The translations under genes were made by a program, and so were the position numbers. A DNA stretch of 7,089 nucleotides, from the NCBI GenBank assembly GCA_964595355.1, contig CAZQQD010000121.1, positions 1 through 7,089 of the forward strand, read 5' to 3'. The DNA comes from JAKAGZ01 sp964595355. GTDB taxonomy: Bacteria > Bacteroidota > Ignavibacteria > Ignavibacteriales > Ignavibacteriaceae. Shown here piece after piece: positions 1-7,037 of this stretch. How positions within the stretch are numbered: position 1 is the first letter of the stretch; the number at the start of each line of letters is the position of its first letter. Under the pieces are notes generated by a model. It saw only the letters and a list, made by a program, of their open reading frames with translations. It was not told the DNA's origin and searched no databases.

Positions 1-1695
1 GGAATTCTTAAAGAAAAAAAATCGATGCAATTTTATGATGAAAAAGCAAAAATGTTTCTTCCCGACAGGTATGTTGAAGGAACATGCCCAAACTGCGGAT
101 TTGAAGAAGCAAGAAGTGACGAATGCGAAAATTGCGGTGCACTTTACGACCCTTCTGAATTAAAAAATCCTAAAAGCAAAATAACAGGAGAAACGCCGAT
201 TCTTAAAGAAACTTCCCACTGGTATTTTCCACTTGGTAATTATCAGTCGGAGCTTGAAAAATACGTGGACGAAATGAATCGGAAATACAATTGGAAAGAG
301 AATGTGTTACAATATTGCCGTGGCTGGTTCAAAAATAGGCTAAAAGATCGTGCTGTTACACGGGATCTCGACTGGGGTGTAAAAGTCCCCATTGAAAAAA
401 CAGAAGGAAAAGTTATTTACGTATGGTTTGATGCTGTACTTGGTTACATATCCGCAACAAAAGAGCTTTCACAAAAACTTGGTAAGAAAGACTTATGGAA
501 AGAATACTGGCAGAATAAAAACACAAAATATGTTGCATTTATTGGGAAAGATAATGTTGTGTTCCACTGTATTGTCTTCCCTGCTATGCTTATGGCGTGG
601 AATGAAAGAAATAATGATAAATATATTTTGCCCCAGAATGTCCCGGCCAATGAATTTTTAAATTTTGAGGGTAAAAAATTTTCAAAAAGCAGAAACTGGG
701 GAATAGATGTAATTGATTTTCTGAAAATATTTCCTGCTGATTCCTTACGTTACACACTTGCTGCTAATTTGCCTGAGACGAGAGATACAGATTTTTATTG
801 GAAAGAGTTTCAGTCGAGAAATAATAGTGAACTTGCTGACATTTTAGGAAACTTTATAAATAGAACTTTTACTTTTGTTCACAAACACTTCGAAGGTAAA
901 GTCCCCTCAAAGGGAGAGCTCGACACAAGAGATAAAGAAATGCTGACCGCGCTGAAAGAAGCACCCTCAAAAATCTCAACTTTATTTGAAAAATATAAAA
1001 TCAAGGATGGTGTTTTTGAAGCAATGAACGTTGCGAGGAATTGCAATAAATATTTTAATGATTCTGAGCCTTGGAATACTATAAAATCGAATAAAGAAAA
1101 ATGTGGAACAACTCTTAATATTTGTCTCCAGGCAATTTTTACACTTGGCGAACTTTTCAGTCCGGTAATTCCCTTCTCTTCTAAAAAAATATTTAAGATG
1201 CTGAACGCAAAACCAACTACATGGGGCGAATCAGGAAAAGAAAATCTGGCTCAAGGACACCAACTGAATAGACCTAAAATAATTTTTCCCAAAATAGAGG
1301 ATGAAATGATAGAGGAACAAACGTCAAAATTAAATGACACCCCACAAAAAGCAGAGACAAAAAAAGATGAGACGATTACTATAGATGACTTTTTCAAAGT
1401 ACAATTAAAGGTTGCGGAAATCATACAGGCAGAAAAAATTGAAAAAAGCGACAAATTAATGAAATTAAAAGTACAATTAGAAAACGAAGAAAGACAAATA
1501 ATAGCCGGAATAGCAAAACATTATTCGCCTGAAGATCTACTGAACAAAAAGGTAATCATTGTCGCTAATTTAAAAACCGCAAAATTAATGGGATTGGAAT
1601 CACAGGGAATGGTGCTGGCTGTCGGGGATGAAACAGGAAAAATTAATGTTCTTACTGTAGATAAATCGATAAAAAACGGAACAAGGGCGAAATAA
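1..1695 (+). CDS. metG: Methionyl-tRNA synthetase, 5'-truncated by the window edge
   Basis: Cytoplasmic class I aminoacyl-tRNA synthetase that charges tRNA-Met with methionine using ATP. The reading frame is open from base 1, so the gene starts upstream; about 120 N-terminal residues, including the HIGH motif, are missing. Visible in order: a four-cysteine zinc knuckle (CPNC and CENC, bases 85-137), the conserved RDLDWGVKVP and VWFDA segments of the catalytic domain, the KMSKS loop as KFSKS (676-690), and the helical anticodon-binding domain with its conserved SEPW (1063-1074). A charged linker (about 1310-1375) joins a C-terminal OB-fold tRNA-binding domain of the Trbp111/EMAP type (about 1378-1692), a common fusion that aids tRNA binding or dimerisation. 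With the missing part, total length would be about 680 residues, usual for the fused form. The 120-bp gap downstream suggests it is not co-transcribed with the next genes, but this is not certain. Confidence 0.97.
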   Translation, partial: GILKEKKSMQFYDEKAKMFLPDRYVEGTCPNCGFEEARSDECENCGALYDPSELKNPKSKITGETPILKETSHWYFPLGNYQSELEKYVDEMNRKYNWKENVLQYCRGWFKNRLKDRAVTRDLDWGVKVPIEKTEGKVIYVWFDAVLGYISATKELSQKLGKKDLWKEYWQNKNTKYVAFIGKDNVVFHCIVFPAMLMAWNERNNDKYILPQNVPANEFLNFEGKKFSKSRNWGIDVIDFLKIFPADSLRYTLAANLPETRDTDFYWKEFQSRNNSELADILGNFINRTFTFVHKHFEGKVPSKGELDTRDKEMLTALKEAPSKISTLFEKYKIKDGVFEAMNVARNCNKYFNDSEPWNTIKSNKEKCGTTLNICLQAIFTLGELFSPVIPFSSKKIFKMLNAKPTTWGESGKENLAQGHQLNRPKIIFPKIEDEMIEEQTSKLNDTPQKAETKKDETITIDDFFKVQLKVAEIIQAEKIEKSDKLMKLKVQLENEERQIIAGIAKHYSPEDLLNKKVIIVANLKTAKLMGLESQGMVLAVGDETGKINVLTVDKSIKNGTRAK

Positions 1696-1697
1696 AA

Positions 1698-1709
1698 ATC
1701 GTATACGAT
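1698..1709. repeat. Perfect 12-bp palindrome after metG
   Basis: ATCGTATACGAT reads identically on both strands and begins 3 bp after the metG stop codon. It has no loop, so it suits binding of a symmetric protein dimer better than an RNA hairpin. It could be an operator for the downstream operon, though it lies more than 100 bp before that start codon, or a chance match in A+T-rich DNA. Function unknown. Confidence 0.4.
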
Positions 1710-1718
1710 ACCAGCGCT

Positions 1719-1740
1719 TAAATCGTTATGATTTATTCTA
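1719..1740 (+). terminator. Possible weak terminator hairpin of metG
   Basis: TAAATC (1719-1724) and GATTTA (1730-1735) form a perfect 6-bp stem around a 5-nt loop, followed by the T-rich run TTCTATTTTA. The stem has only one G-C pair, so it is far weaker than a classical intrinsic terminator. The position, 24 bp after the metG stop, is right for one. Confidence 0.3.
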
Positions 1741-1746
1741 TTTTAC

Positions 1747-1778
1747 CTTGTATTTACATCATTGTATAACTAAAATTA
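1747..1778 (+). promoter_or_regulatory. Candidate Bacteroidota-type promoter for the PPIase operon
   Basis: CTTG (1747-1750) and TAAAATTA (1771-1778) are 20 bp apart, matching the spacing of the Bacteroidota TTTG-N19-21-TAnnTTTG promoter. The -33 box matches 3 of 4 bases and the -7 box 4 of 6 fixed bases. Transcription would start near 1783-1787 and leave a leader of about 30 nt containing the AAGGAG at 1801. The match is partial and A+T-rich DNA yields such matches by chance. Confidence 0.3.
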
Positions 1779-1800
1779 TCAGTTAAATTTAAAGATTATT

Positions 1801-1806
1801 AAGGAG
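1801..1806 (+). promoter_or_regulatory. Strong Shine-Dalgarno site before the first PPIase gene
   Basis: AAGGAG lies 9 nt before the ATG at 1816 and fixes that start. It is by far the best ribosome binding site in the window; the TTG-started genes here have little or none. Confidence 0.7.
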
Positions 1807-1815
1807 ATACAGCGG

Positions 1816-3801
1816 ATGCTTTTCAGACTTAGCTCAATTTTTACATTAATACTTTGCCTATTCTTTATTGTTTATAGCTATTCACAGACTAAAGATAAGG
1901 ACATGGTAATAGCACATTTTGACAATCAGAAAATAACCCTGGGAGATTTCGAGAAGGCATACGCTAAAAGCGGCTCGGGTTCGGAAGATGTCGAAAAAGA
2001 TAGTCTTTCACAACTAAAAGATTTCCTACCCCTTTATGTAGAATACAGAATGAAACTGGAAGACGGAAAGGATAGAGGCCTTGAAAATGATCCAGATATT
2101 ATTAAGGAACTGAATACGTATCGTGACCAAATTGCATATAAACTTTATATAGACAAATATTTAATTGAACCCAACTTAAAAGACCTTTATGAAAAAAGGA
2201 AATGGGAATATCGCGTAAGCCAAATTATGTTCAGGACTGTCCGAAATGATACGTCTGATGCACTGAAACTGGCAAATACAATACTCGATAGCTTAAAAAA
2301 TGGTGCAGATTTTTCCGAAATGGCTGCAAAATATTCATCAGATGTTCGTTCTAAAAACAAAGGTGGTGATATTTATTATTTTACCGCTGGCCAAATCCCA
2401 CCTAACATTGAAAATGCAATTATTGAAACACCTCCCGGACAATTTTATCCTAAAGTTCTCAGATCGAATTATGGATATCACATTATTAAAGTAACGGAAA
2501 AACATAAAAATGTATATAAAATAAGAGTTAGCCATATACTTATAAGATATACTTTCGATGGTAAACCAGATACAGCAAGGGCAAAAGCAATAATTGACAC
2601 TGTATATCGAAAACTAAAAGATGGTGCTGATTTTGATAAACTTGTACACGAATATTCAATGGATAAAGGTTCAGCTGTAAAAAATGGCGATATCGGATTT
2701 ATATCAAGAAGACAAACAGTAATACCATTCGACGAAGCAGCATTTAATCTTAAAAAGGTTGGAGATATTTCCGGAATCGTTAAAACACGGTTTGGATATC
2801 ATATTATAAAACTAACAGACAAAGAAGCTTACCCAAGCTTTGATAAAGATAAAGACGAATTACTCAAGGTTTTTAAGAGAGGGCAATATTATTGGAAATA
2901 CGATAAACTTGTAGATAGCTTATTCACTAAATATAATTTAGTAGAAAACAAATCACTGGTTAATTATATCACTTCAATTACTGATACATCAGTCCATGGA
3001 TTTGATATTAAAAGTCTGCCTGATTCACTTAAGAATTCAGTATTATATACACTTCCAGATAAAAAAGTAACACTCAATGAATTTATTCAAATGACATCAA
3101 AACGAAAAACTGCCATAAATGCTAAGAACCTAGGTTTTGCCTTTAAAATAAATTTTGAAAGAATTGCGGGAACATATTTAATAATTGAAGATGCGGTAAA
3201 ACATTTACAAAATGATTCTTCATTTATTGCATTAATGAATGACTATAAAAACGGTTTAATAATATTTAAACTACAACAGGATGAGATTTGGGACAAGCTG
3301 AAACCGGATTCATCTGCTCTGTTAGAGTACTATACAAAAAACTCTGATAAGTATAAGTGGCCTGACAGAGTACAGTTTACTGAACTATTTACAAAAAAGG
3401 ATTCACTTATACAAAAGTATCAAAATATGATAAATAATGGAGATAATTTTGACACCTTGTGTGCTAAATATACTGAGAGACCGGGGTATAAAAGTAGTCA
3501 CGGACGCTGGGCATTGAGAGATAAAAATTCAAATAATCTCTACGTATTAGCTTGGAAAATGGAGCGTCCGGGCCAATTTTCAAACATAATTAAGAATTCA
3601 GATGGTTATTCAATCATAAGGCTTGACGATAAAGACTCGGTACGTACGAAAACTTTTAAAGAAGCCTATGTCGAAATAAGCAAAGATTACCAGGAATTGC
3701 GTACAAAACAATTACAGAATGCATATACAGAAAAATTAAACAAAAAATTTAAGCCAGTAATTAATTATAAAAAATTTGAAGATTTTTTTAGAAAGAAATA
3801 A
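1816..3801 (+). CDS. Secreted multi-domain PpiC/parvulin-type peptidyl-prolyl isomerase
   Basis: Exported protein of 661 aa that probably catalyses prolyl cis-trans isomerisation or chaperones unfolded envelope proteins. A signal peptide (residues 1-24: two-residue hydrophilic tip with an arginine, hydrophobic core, SYSQ end) has no lipobox, so it should be periplasmic. A SurA-like N-terminal helical region (about 30-125) follows. Parvulin domain 1 (about 131-228) has Q136 where the SHIL-type motif has histidine but keeps H222 in GYHII. Domain 2 (about 236-336) has both, H240 in SHILI and H329 in GYHII. Residues 340-510 show no clear domain. A third, degenerate parvulin-like unit (about 517-606) has E523 and S599 at the two histidine positions. 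A lysine-rich helical tail ends the protein. ATG chosen from the strong ribosome binding site and the signal peptide. It is the first gene of a probable four-gene operon and overlaps the next gene by 26 bp. The family call is firm; the precise orthologue is not. Confidence 0.93.
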   Translation: MLFRLSSIFTLILCLFFIVYSYSQTKDKDMVIAHFDNQKITLGDFEKAYAKSGSGSEDVEKDSLSQLKDFLPLYVEYRMKLEDGKDRGLENDPDIIKELNTYRDQIAYKLYIDKYLIEPNLKDLYEKRKWEYRVSQIMFRTVRNDTSDALKLANTILDSLKNGADFSEMAAKYSSDVRSKNKGGDIYYFTAGQIPPNIENAIIETPPGQFYPKVLRSNYGYHIIKVTEKHKNVYKIRVSHILIRYTFDGKPDTARAKAIIDTVYRKLKDGADFDKLVHEYSMDKGSAVKNGDIGFISRRQTVIPFDEAAFNLKKVGDISGIVKTRFGYHIIKLTDKEAYPSFDKDKDELLKVFKRGQYYWKYDKLVDSLFTKYNLVENKSLVNYITSITDTSVHGFDIKSLPDSLKNSVLYTLPDKKVTLNEFIQMTSKRKTAINAKNLGFAFKINFERIAGTYLIIEDAVKHLQNDSSFIALMNDYKNGLIIFKLQQDEIWDKLKPDSSALLEYYTKNSDKYKWPDRVQFTELFTKKDSLIQKYQNMINNGDNFDTLCAKYTERPGYKSSHGRWALRDKNSNNLYVLAWKMERPGQFSNIIKNSDGYSIIRLDDKDSVRTKTFKEAYVEISKDYQELRTKQLQNAYTEKLNKKFKPVINYKKFEDFFRKK

Positions 3802-4606
3802 TTGCATTTTCTTAATTCTTTTCATTTCCTTTTTTTTTACCGGGTGCACAAAGGAACATGAAAAGAAAGAATATGTAGCCAGTGTAAATGACAAAATTCT
3901 TACACAGGAAGAACTCAATAATATGATGTTGGCCCCGGGGAATAAGAATTTCTATAAAAATGAAATAATAAGGAACTGGATAAATAAAGAACTTCTTTAT
4001 CAGGAAGCAACGAAAGAAGGAATAACTTCCGATAGTAGTTATGTTAGCCTTTTAAATAATTCTAAAAAAGAGCTTGCGGTCACACTCTTGCTAAAGAAGA
4101 TATATTCTGAAGAAAAAGAAAAAATAAACAATAAAGAAGTCGAAGATTTTTATAATAATAATAAGGAAAATTTTAAATCTTTCTATGAAACTTATGTAAT
4201 TAATTTAATAGAATTCAACAATGAAAATAAAGCTATAAGATTCCGAACTACATTATTGGAAACCGACTGGACAAGAGCCACTAACGCTTTTAAAGGTGAT
4301 ACATCAATATTAAGACTAGATACAAACAGTCTCAACTATGAATATGAATTACAGCCTGCCTCATTAAGCCGAATAGTAAAAGAGCTGAATCCAAATGAGG
4401 TGAGTATCATCTTTTCAAATGAAAATAACGACTATTCAGTTGTCCAATTAGTAAAAAAATTCCCACAAGGCTCACTACTGTCTTTAGAGTACGTGAGGGA
4501 TGATGTTGAAAAGAGATTAATTGCAAATAGGAAGAATGAATTAATTAAAAATTATATACAAGAACTTTATTCAAAAAACGAAATAGAGGTTAAAAATCAG
4601 GAATAA
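3776..4606 (+). CDS. SurA/PpiC-like lipoprotein with degenerate parvulin region
   Basis: Predicted lipoprotein of 276 aa, probably a membrane-anchored periplasmic chaperone. Residues 1-23 form a lipoprotein signal ending in the lipobox FTGC, with C24 as the lipidated cysteine. Residues 33-50 (VASVNDKILTQEEL) match the start of the SurA N-terminal domain, and amphipathic helices run to about 130. Residues about 137-229 follow a parvulin outline: a first strand (YVINLIEF), then LNPNEVS and DYSVVQLVKK where active family members have L.PGE.S and GYHII.L. Both conserved histidines are absent, so isomerase activity is unlikely. The start is TTG: the frame is closed by a stop at 3758-3760 and no ATG or GTG precedes the hydrophobic segment. 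No Shine-Dalgarno site is seen, so translation may be coupled to the upstream gene, whose end it overlaps by 26 bp. A general SurA_N-type lipoprotein call is the safe alternative. Confidence 0.85.
   Translation: MKIFLERNNCIFLILFISFFFTGCTKEHEKKEYVASVNDKILTQEELNNMMLAPGNKNFYKNEIIRNWINKELLYQEATKEGITSDSSYVSLLNNSKKELAVTLLLKKIYSEEKEKINNKEVEDFYNNNKENFKSFYETYVINLIEFNNENKAIRFRTTLLETDWTRATNAFKGDTSILRLDTNSLNYEYELQPASLSRIVKELNPNEVSIIFSNENNDYSVVQLVKKFPQGSLLSLEYVRDDVEKRLIANRKNELIKNYIQELYSKNEIEVKNQE
4599..4602 (+). promoter_or_regulatory. Ribosome binding site of the SurA-like gene
   Basis: AGGA lies 5 nt before the ATG at 4608, inside the last codons of the preceding gene. It supports this start and the tight coupling of the two genes (1-bp gap). 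Confidence 0.5.
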
Positions 4607-4607
4607 T

Positions 4608-5879
4608 ATGAAATTTAAAATTTTAGCTCTTTTAATGTTTCTTTCCTATAATTTATATTCACAACAAGTACTTGATAAAATAGTAGCTGTAGTCGATAAT
4701 GAGATCATACTCCAAAGCGAATTGGATTTTCAGACACAAACTTATGCTGCACAACAGAAAATTGATCCGAATCAACCAGGGCTTAAAGAACAGATCCTCA
4801 ACAATATGATCGATGATAAGCTTGTGTATGCTCAGGCAACAATTGATTCTATTCAAGTCAGCGATGATGAAATCAATCAAAGAGTAGATTATCAAGTAAA
4901 CTATTTTATTCAACAGTATGGGTCAAGAGAACGCCTTGAACAGATATATGGAATGAGCCTTGAAAAAATCAAAAGAGAACTAAGAGATGAAGTCAGAAAA
5001 AATATTATGATACAAAAACTTCAGCAGAAAAAATTTGGAGACGTCGATGTGTCCCGAAGAGAAGTTGAAGACTTTTTTGATACCTACAAAGATAGCATTG
5101 GAATTATTCCAGAGAAAGTTCAAATATCGCACATATTAAAAATACCTGAAGCATCAGAAGCAACAAAAGAAAAATACAGGGCATTTGCACAGGCAATACT
5201 CGACTCTATTAAAGCAGGAGCCGATTTTGCAACAATGGCAAAAAAATATTCTGAGGACCCTAGTAGTGCTAAAAATGGTGGTGACCTGGGATTTGTAAAG
5301 CGTGGGGTTTTTTATCCTGAATTTGAATCTGCTGCTTTTGCATTACAACCAGGGGAACTGTCTGATGTTGTTGAAACCCCTGTAGGCTTCCATATTATTC
5401 AGCTTTTGGAAAAAAGGGGCGAATCAATTCACACAAGACACATTCTGATAAAAATAAAGAAAGGTGAAAATGCTGATTTAAAAGCAATTGAATTTCTGAG
5501 TGCAATTCGTGATAGCATCGTGGATAAAAATAACACCTTTGAATACTACGCTAAAAAATATAGTGATGATAAAGAAACTGCACCATTTGGGGGTCAATTA
5601 GGGACTTTTTATGTAGCCCAACTGGATAAAACTATGGGAGAAACTGTTTCAAAGATGAAAGAAGGCGAGATAAGTTATCCTAAGAGAATTAATTTAGACA
5701 GAGACAACTATGGTTATCATATAGTATTTCTTGAAAAAAGAATTCCACAACATAAAGCCAATCTCAAAGAAGATTATAATGAATTAAAAAAGCTAGCAAA
5801 TCAAAATAAGAAACAGGAAAAATATCTGGAATGGATAAAAGAATTAAAAAAGAAAATATATTGGGATGTTCGTTTATAA
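4608..5879 (+). CDS. surA: SurA-like periplasmic chaperone / peptidyl-prolyl isomerase
   Basis: Periplasmic folding factor for outer-membrane proteins, 423 aa, close to the 428 aa of E. coli SurA. It has the same layout: signal peptide (about 1-18, ending near LYSQQ), SurA N-terminal chaperone domain (about 20-165, opening with DKIVAVVDNEIILQSEL), two parvulin domains and a short C-terminal helix (about 385-420), which in SurA packs back on the N-domain. Both parvulin domains look intact. Domain 1 (about 170-269) has H175 in ISHIL and H262 in GFHII, with a KNGGDLGF segment. Domain 2 (about 274-378) has H278 in TRHIL and H371 in GYHIV, with FGGQLGTF. In E. coli SurA, by contrast, only the second domain is clearly active (family knowledge). 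The gene starts 1 bp after the lipoprotein gene and a MoxR gene follows after 24 bp. The symbol is by family resemblance; another Bacteroidota SurA-like paralogue cannot be excluded. Confidence 0.93.
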   Translation: MKFKILALLMFLSYNLYSQQVLDKIVAVVDNEIILQSELDFQTQTYAAQQKIDPNQPGLKEQILNNMIDDKLVYAQATIDSIQVSDDEINQRVDYQVNYFIQQYGSRERLEQIYGMSLEKIKRELRDEVRKNIMIQKLQQKKFGDVDVSRREVEDFFDTYKDSIGIIPEKVQISHILKIPEASEATKEKYRAFAQAILDSIKAGADFATMAKKYSEDPSSAKNGGDLGFVKRGVFYPEFESAAFALQPGELSDVVETPVGFHIIQLLEKRGESIHTRHILIKIKKGENADLKAIEFLSAIRDSIVDKNNTFEYYAKKYSDDKETAPFGGQLGTFYVAQLDKTMGETVSKMKEGEISYPKRINLDRDNYGYHIVFLEKRIPQHKANLKEDYNELKKLANQNKKQEKYLEWIKELKKKIYWDVRL

Positions 5880-5903
5880 AGAATATAAATCGGGAAATTA
5901 AAT

Positions 5904-6896
5904 TTGAAAGCAGATCAAAATTTGAAAAATGACGTAAAGCTTGTCGAGCAACTGAATGAGACTATAAAAAAAGTCAAGGTGGAAATCGCAAAGGTTATCA
6001 TAGGACAGGAAAAAATAATTGACCAGCTCCTGATTTCTCTTTTAGCCAGAGGACATTGTTTATTAGTTGGAGTTCCCGGTCTCGCAAAAACCTTGTTGAT
6101 CAAAACGCTTGCAGAAGTTATGGATTTGAAATTCAGTAGGATACAATTCACTCCGGATCTAATGCCAAGCGATATTACAGGAACAGAATTAGTAGAAGAA
6201 GATCCTGTAAGTAAAAAAAGAAGTTTCAGATTTATGCCAGGGCCAATTTTTGCAAATGTAATTCTTGCAGATGAAATAAACAGAACACCTCCCAAAACTC
6301 AATCTGCATTACTTGAAGCAATGCAGGAGCACAGAGTTACCACAGCGGGGATTACTTCTACACTATCTGAACCGTTTTTTGTACTGGCAACACAAAATCC
6401 AATTGAACAGGAAGGAACCTATCCCCTGCCGGAAGCCCAACTTGATAGGTTTATGTTTAACCTGTGGTTGGATTATCCTTCTTTCGAAGAGGAAATGAAA
6501 ATTGTTGAATCTACCACCAGTGAATATAAACCCGAATTAAAGGAAATTATAAGTACAAAGGAAATAATTGAATACCAGGAACTGGTTAGAAAAGTACCGG
6601 TCGCTGAGAATGTAATAAAATTCGCAGTTGATGTGGTTAATAAAACAAGACCGGATAATGGTGCTTCGCCAGAATTTATTAGTCATTGGATAAGCTGGGG
6701 GGCAGGCCCACGAGCTTCGCAGTTTTTAATACTTGCTGCTAAAACTCGTGCAATTACGCAAGGTAGATTTACACCTAATATTGATGACGTTAAAACTGCA
6801 ATGTTGCCTGTCCTTAGACATAGATTAATTACAAACTTCAATGCTGAAGCCGAAGGTATTTCCTCGGTTGATGTCATAAAAAAATTAGTCACTTAG
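5904..6896 (+). CDS. moxR: MoxR-family AAA+ ATPase
   Basis: Cytoplasmic AAA+ ATPase of 330 aa, the usual MoxR length. MoxR proteins act as chaperone-like remodelers that mature specific partner complexes, typically von Willebrand A-domain proteins. Visible motifs: Walker A GVPGLAKT (residues 56-63), Walker B with D123-E124 in ILADEINR, sensor 1 asparagine N165 in LATQNP, the conserved EGTYPLPEAQLDRF block with the likely arginine finger R182, and sensor 2 R270 in GPRASQ. The ATPase therefore looks complete. The start is TTG at 5904: a stop at 5886-5888 closes the frame and no ATG or GTG lies between. GGGAA at 5893-5897 is a weak ribosome binding site; a second in-frame TTG at 5922 is the alternative start. 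The 24-bp gap suggests co-transcription with the SurA-like gene. No DUF58 or von Willebrand A-domain gene follows, so its client is not shown here. Confidence 0.96.
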   Translation: MKADQNLKNDVKLVEQLNETIKKVKVEIAKVIIGQEKIIDQLLISLLARGHCLLVGVPGLAKTLLIKTLAEVMDLKFSRIQFTPDLMPSDITGTELVEEDPVSKKRSFRFMPGPIFANVILADEINRTPPKTQSALLEAMQEHRVTTAGITSTLSEPFFVLATQNPIEQEGTYPLPEAQLDRFMFNLWLDYPSFEEEMKIVESTTSEYKPELKEIISTKEIIEYQELVRKVPVAENVIKFAVDVVNKTRPDNGASPEFISHWISWGAGPRASQFLILAAKTRAITQGRFTPNIDDVKTAMLPVLRHRLITNFNAEAEGISSVDVIKKLVT

Positions 6897-7002
6897 TAAT
6901 TACCTTTCCTCTATTCCTTTTTTCATTATTAAACTAGTATCCTAAAGCATTATCCCAATTCAAGTAAGTAAGTAACATTATCTCAAAAGGCACCCCAACT
7001 GC

Positions 7003-7033
7003 TTTGAAAGGCTTATGAAAATTCTTAATTTTG
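7003..7033 (+). promoter_or_regulatory. Bacteroidota-type promoter for tRNA-Lys
   Basis: TTTG at 7003-7006 and TAATTTTG at 7026-7033 are 19 bp apart. Both match the Bacteroidota -33/-7 consensus (TTTG-N19-21-TAnnTTTG) at every fixed base with allowed spacing. The -7 box ends 4 bp before the tRNA gene, so transcription should begin at or within a few bases of it. The rest of the intergenic region from 6897 holds only a pyrimidine-rich run and a short AAGT repeat (6962-6975), with no gene. Confidence 0.75.
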
Positions 7034-7037
7034 TCCC

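Noticed and set aside
1748..1770. TTGTAT and TATAAC as a classical -35/-10 promoter
   Set aside because: The spacer is only 11 bp, too short for a sigma-70 promoter.
3736..3918. Short - strand open frame across the junction of the first PPIase gene and the lipoprotein gene
   Set aside because: It is antisense to two supported genes, and its composition follows from the A+T-rich signal-peptide coding region.
5899..5906. TAAATTTG, an exact match to the Bacteroidota -7 box, overlapping the moxR start codon
   Set aside because: No good -33 TTTG lies 19-21 bp upstream, and transcription from it would begin after the TTG start. Such matches are expected by chance in A+T-rich DNA.
5915..6295. 126-codon open frame on the - strand, antisense to moxR
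   Set aside because: It lies wholly inside a gene with all AAA+ motifs, its product shows no recognisable domain, and it has no plausible start context.
6896..6926. Palindrome GTAATTAC followed by a pyrimidine-rich run ending in TTTTTT, as a moxR terminator
   Set aside because: The palindrome has no loop and cannot form a stable hairpin, and the T run lies several bases beyond it.
6962..6975. AAGT repeated 3.5 times
   Set aside because: Too short to call a functional repeat; ordinary intergenic sequence slippage.
7018..7032. AAAATT-CTT-AATTTT inverted repeat
   Set aside because: It is all A-T with a 3-nt loop and overlaps the -7 box, so it is better explained as promoter DNA than as a terminator.
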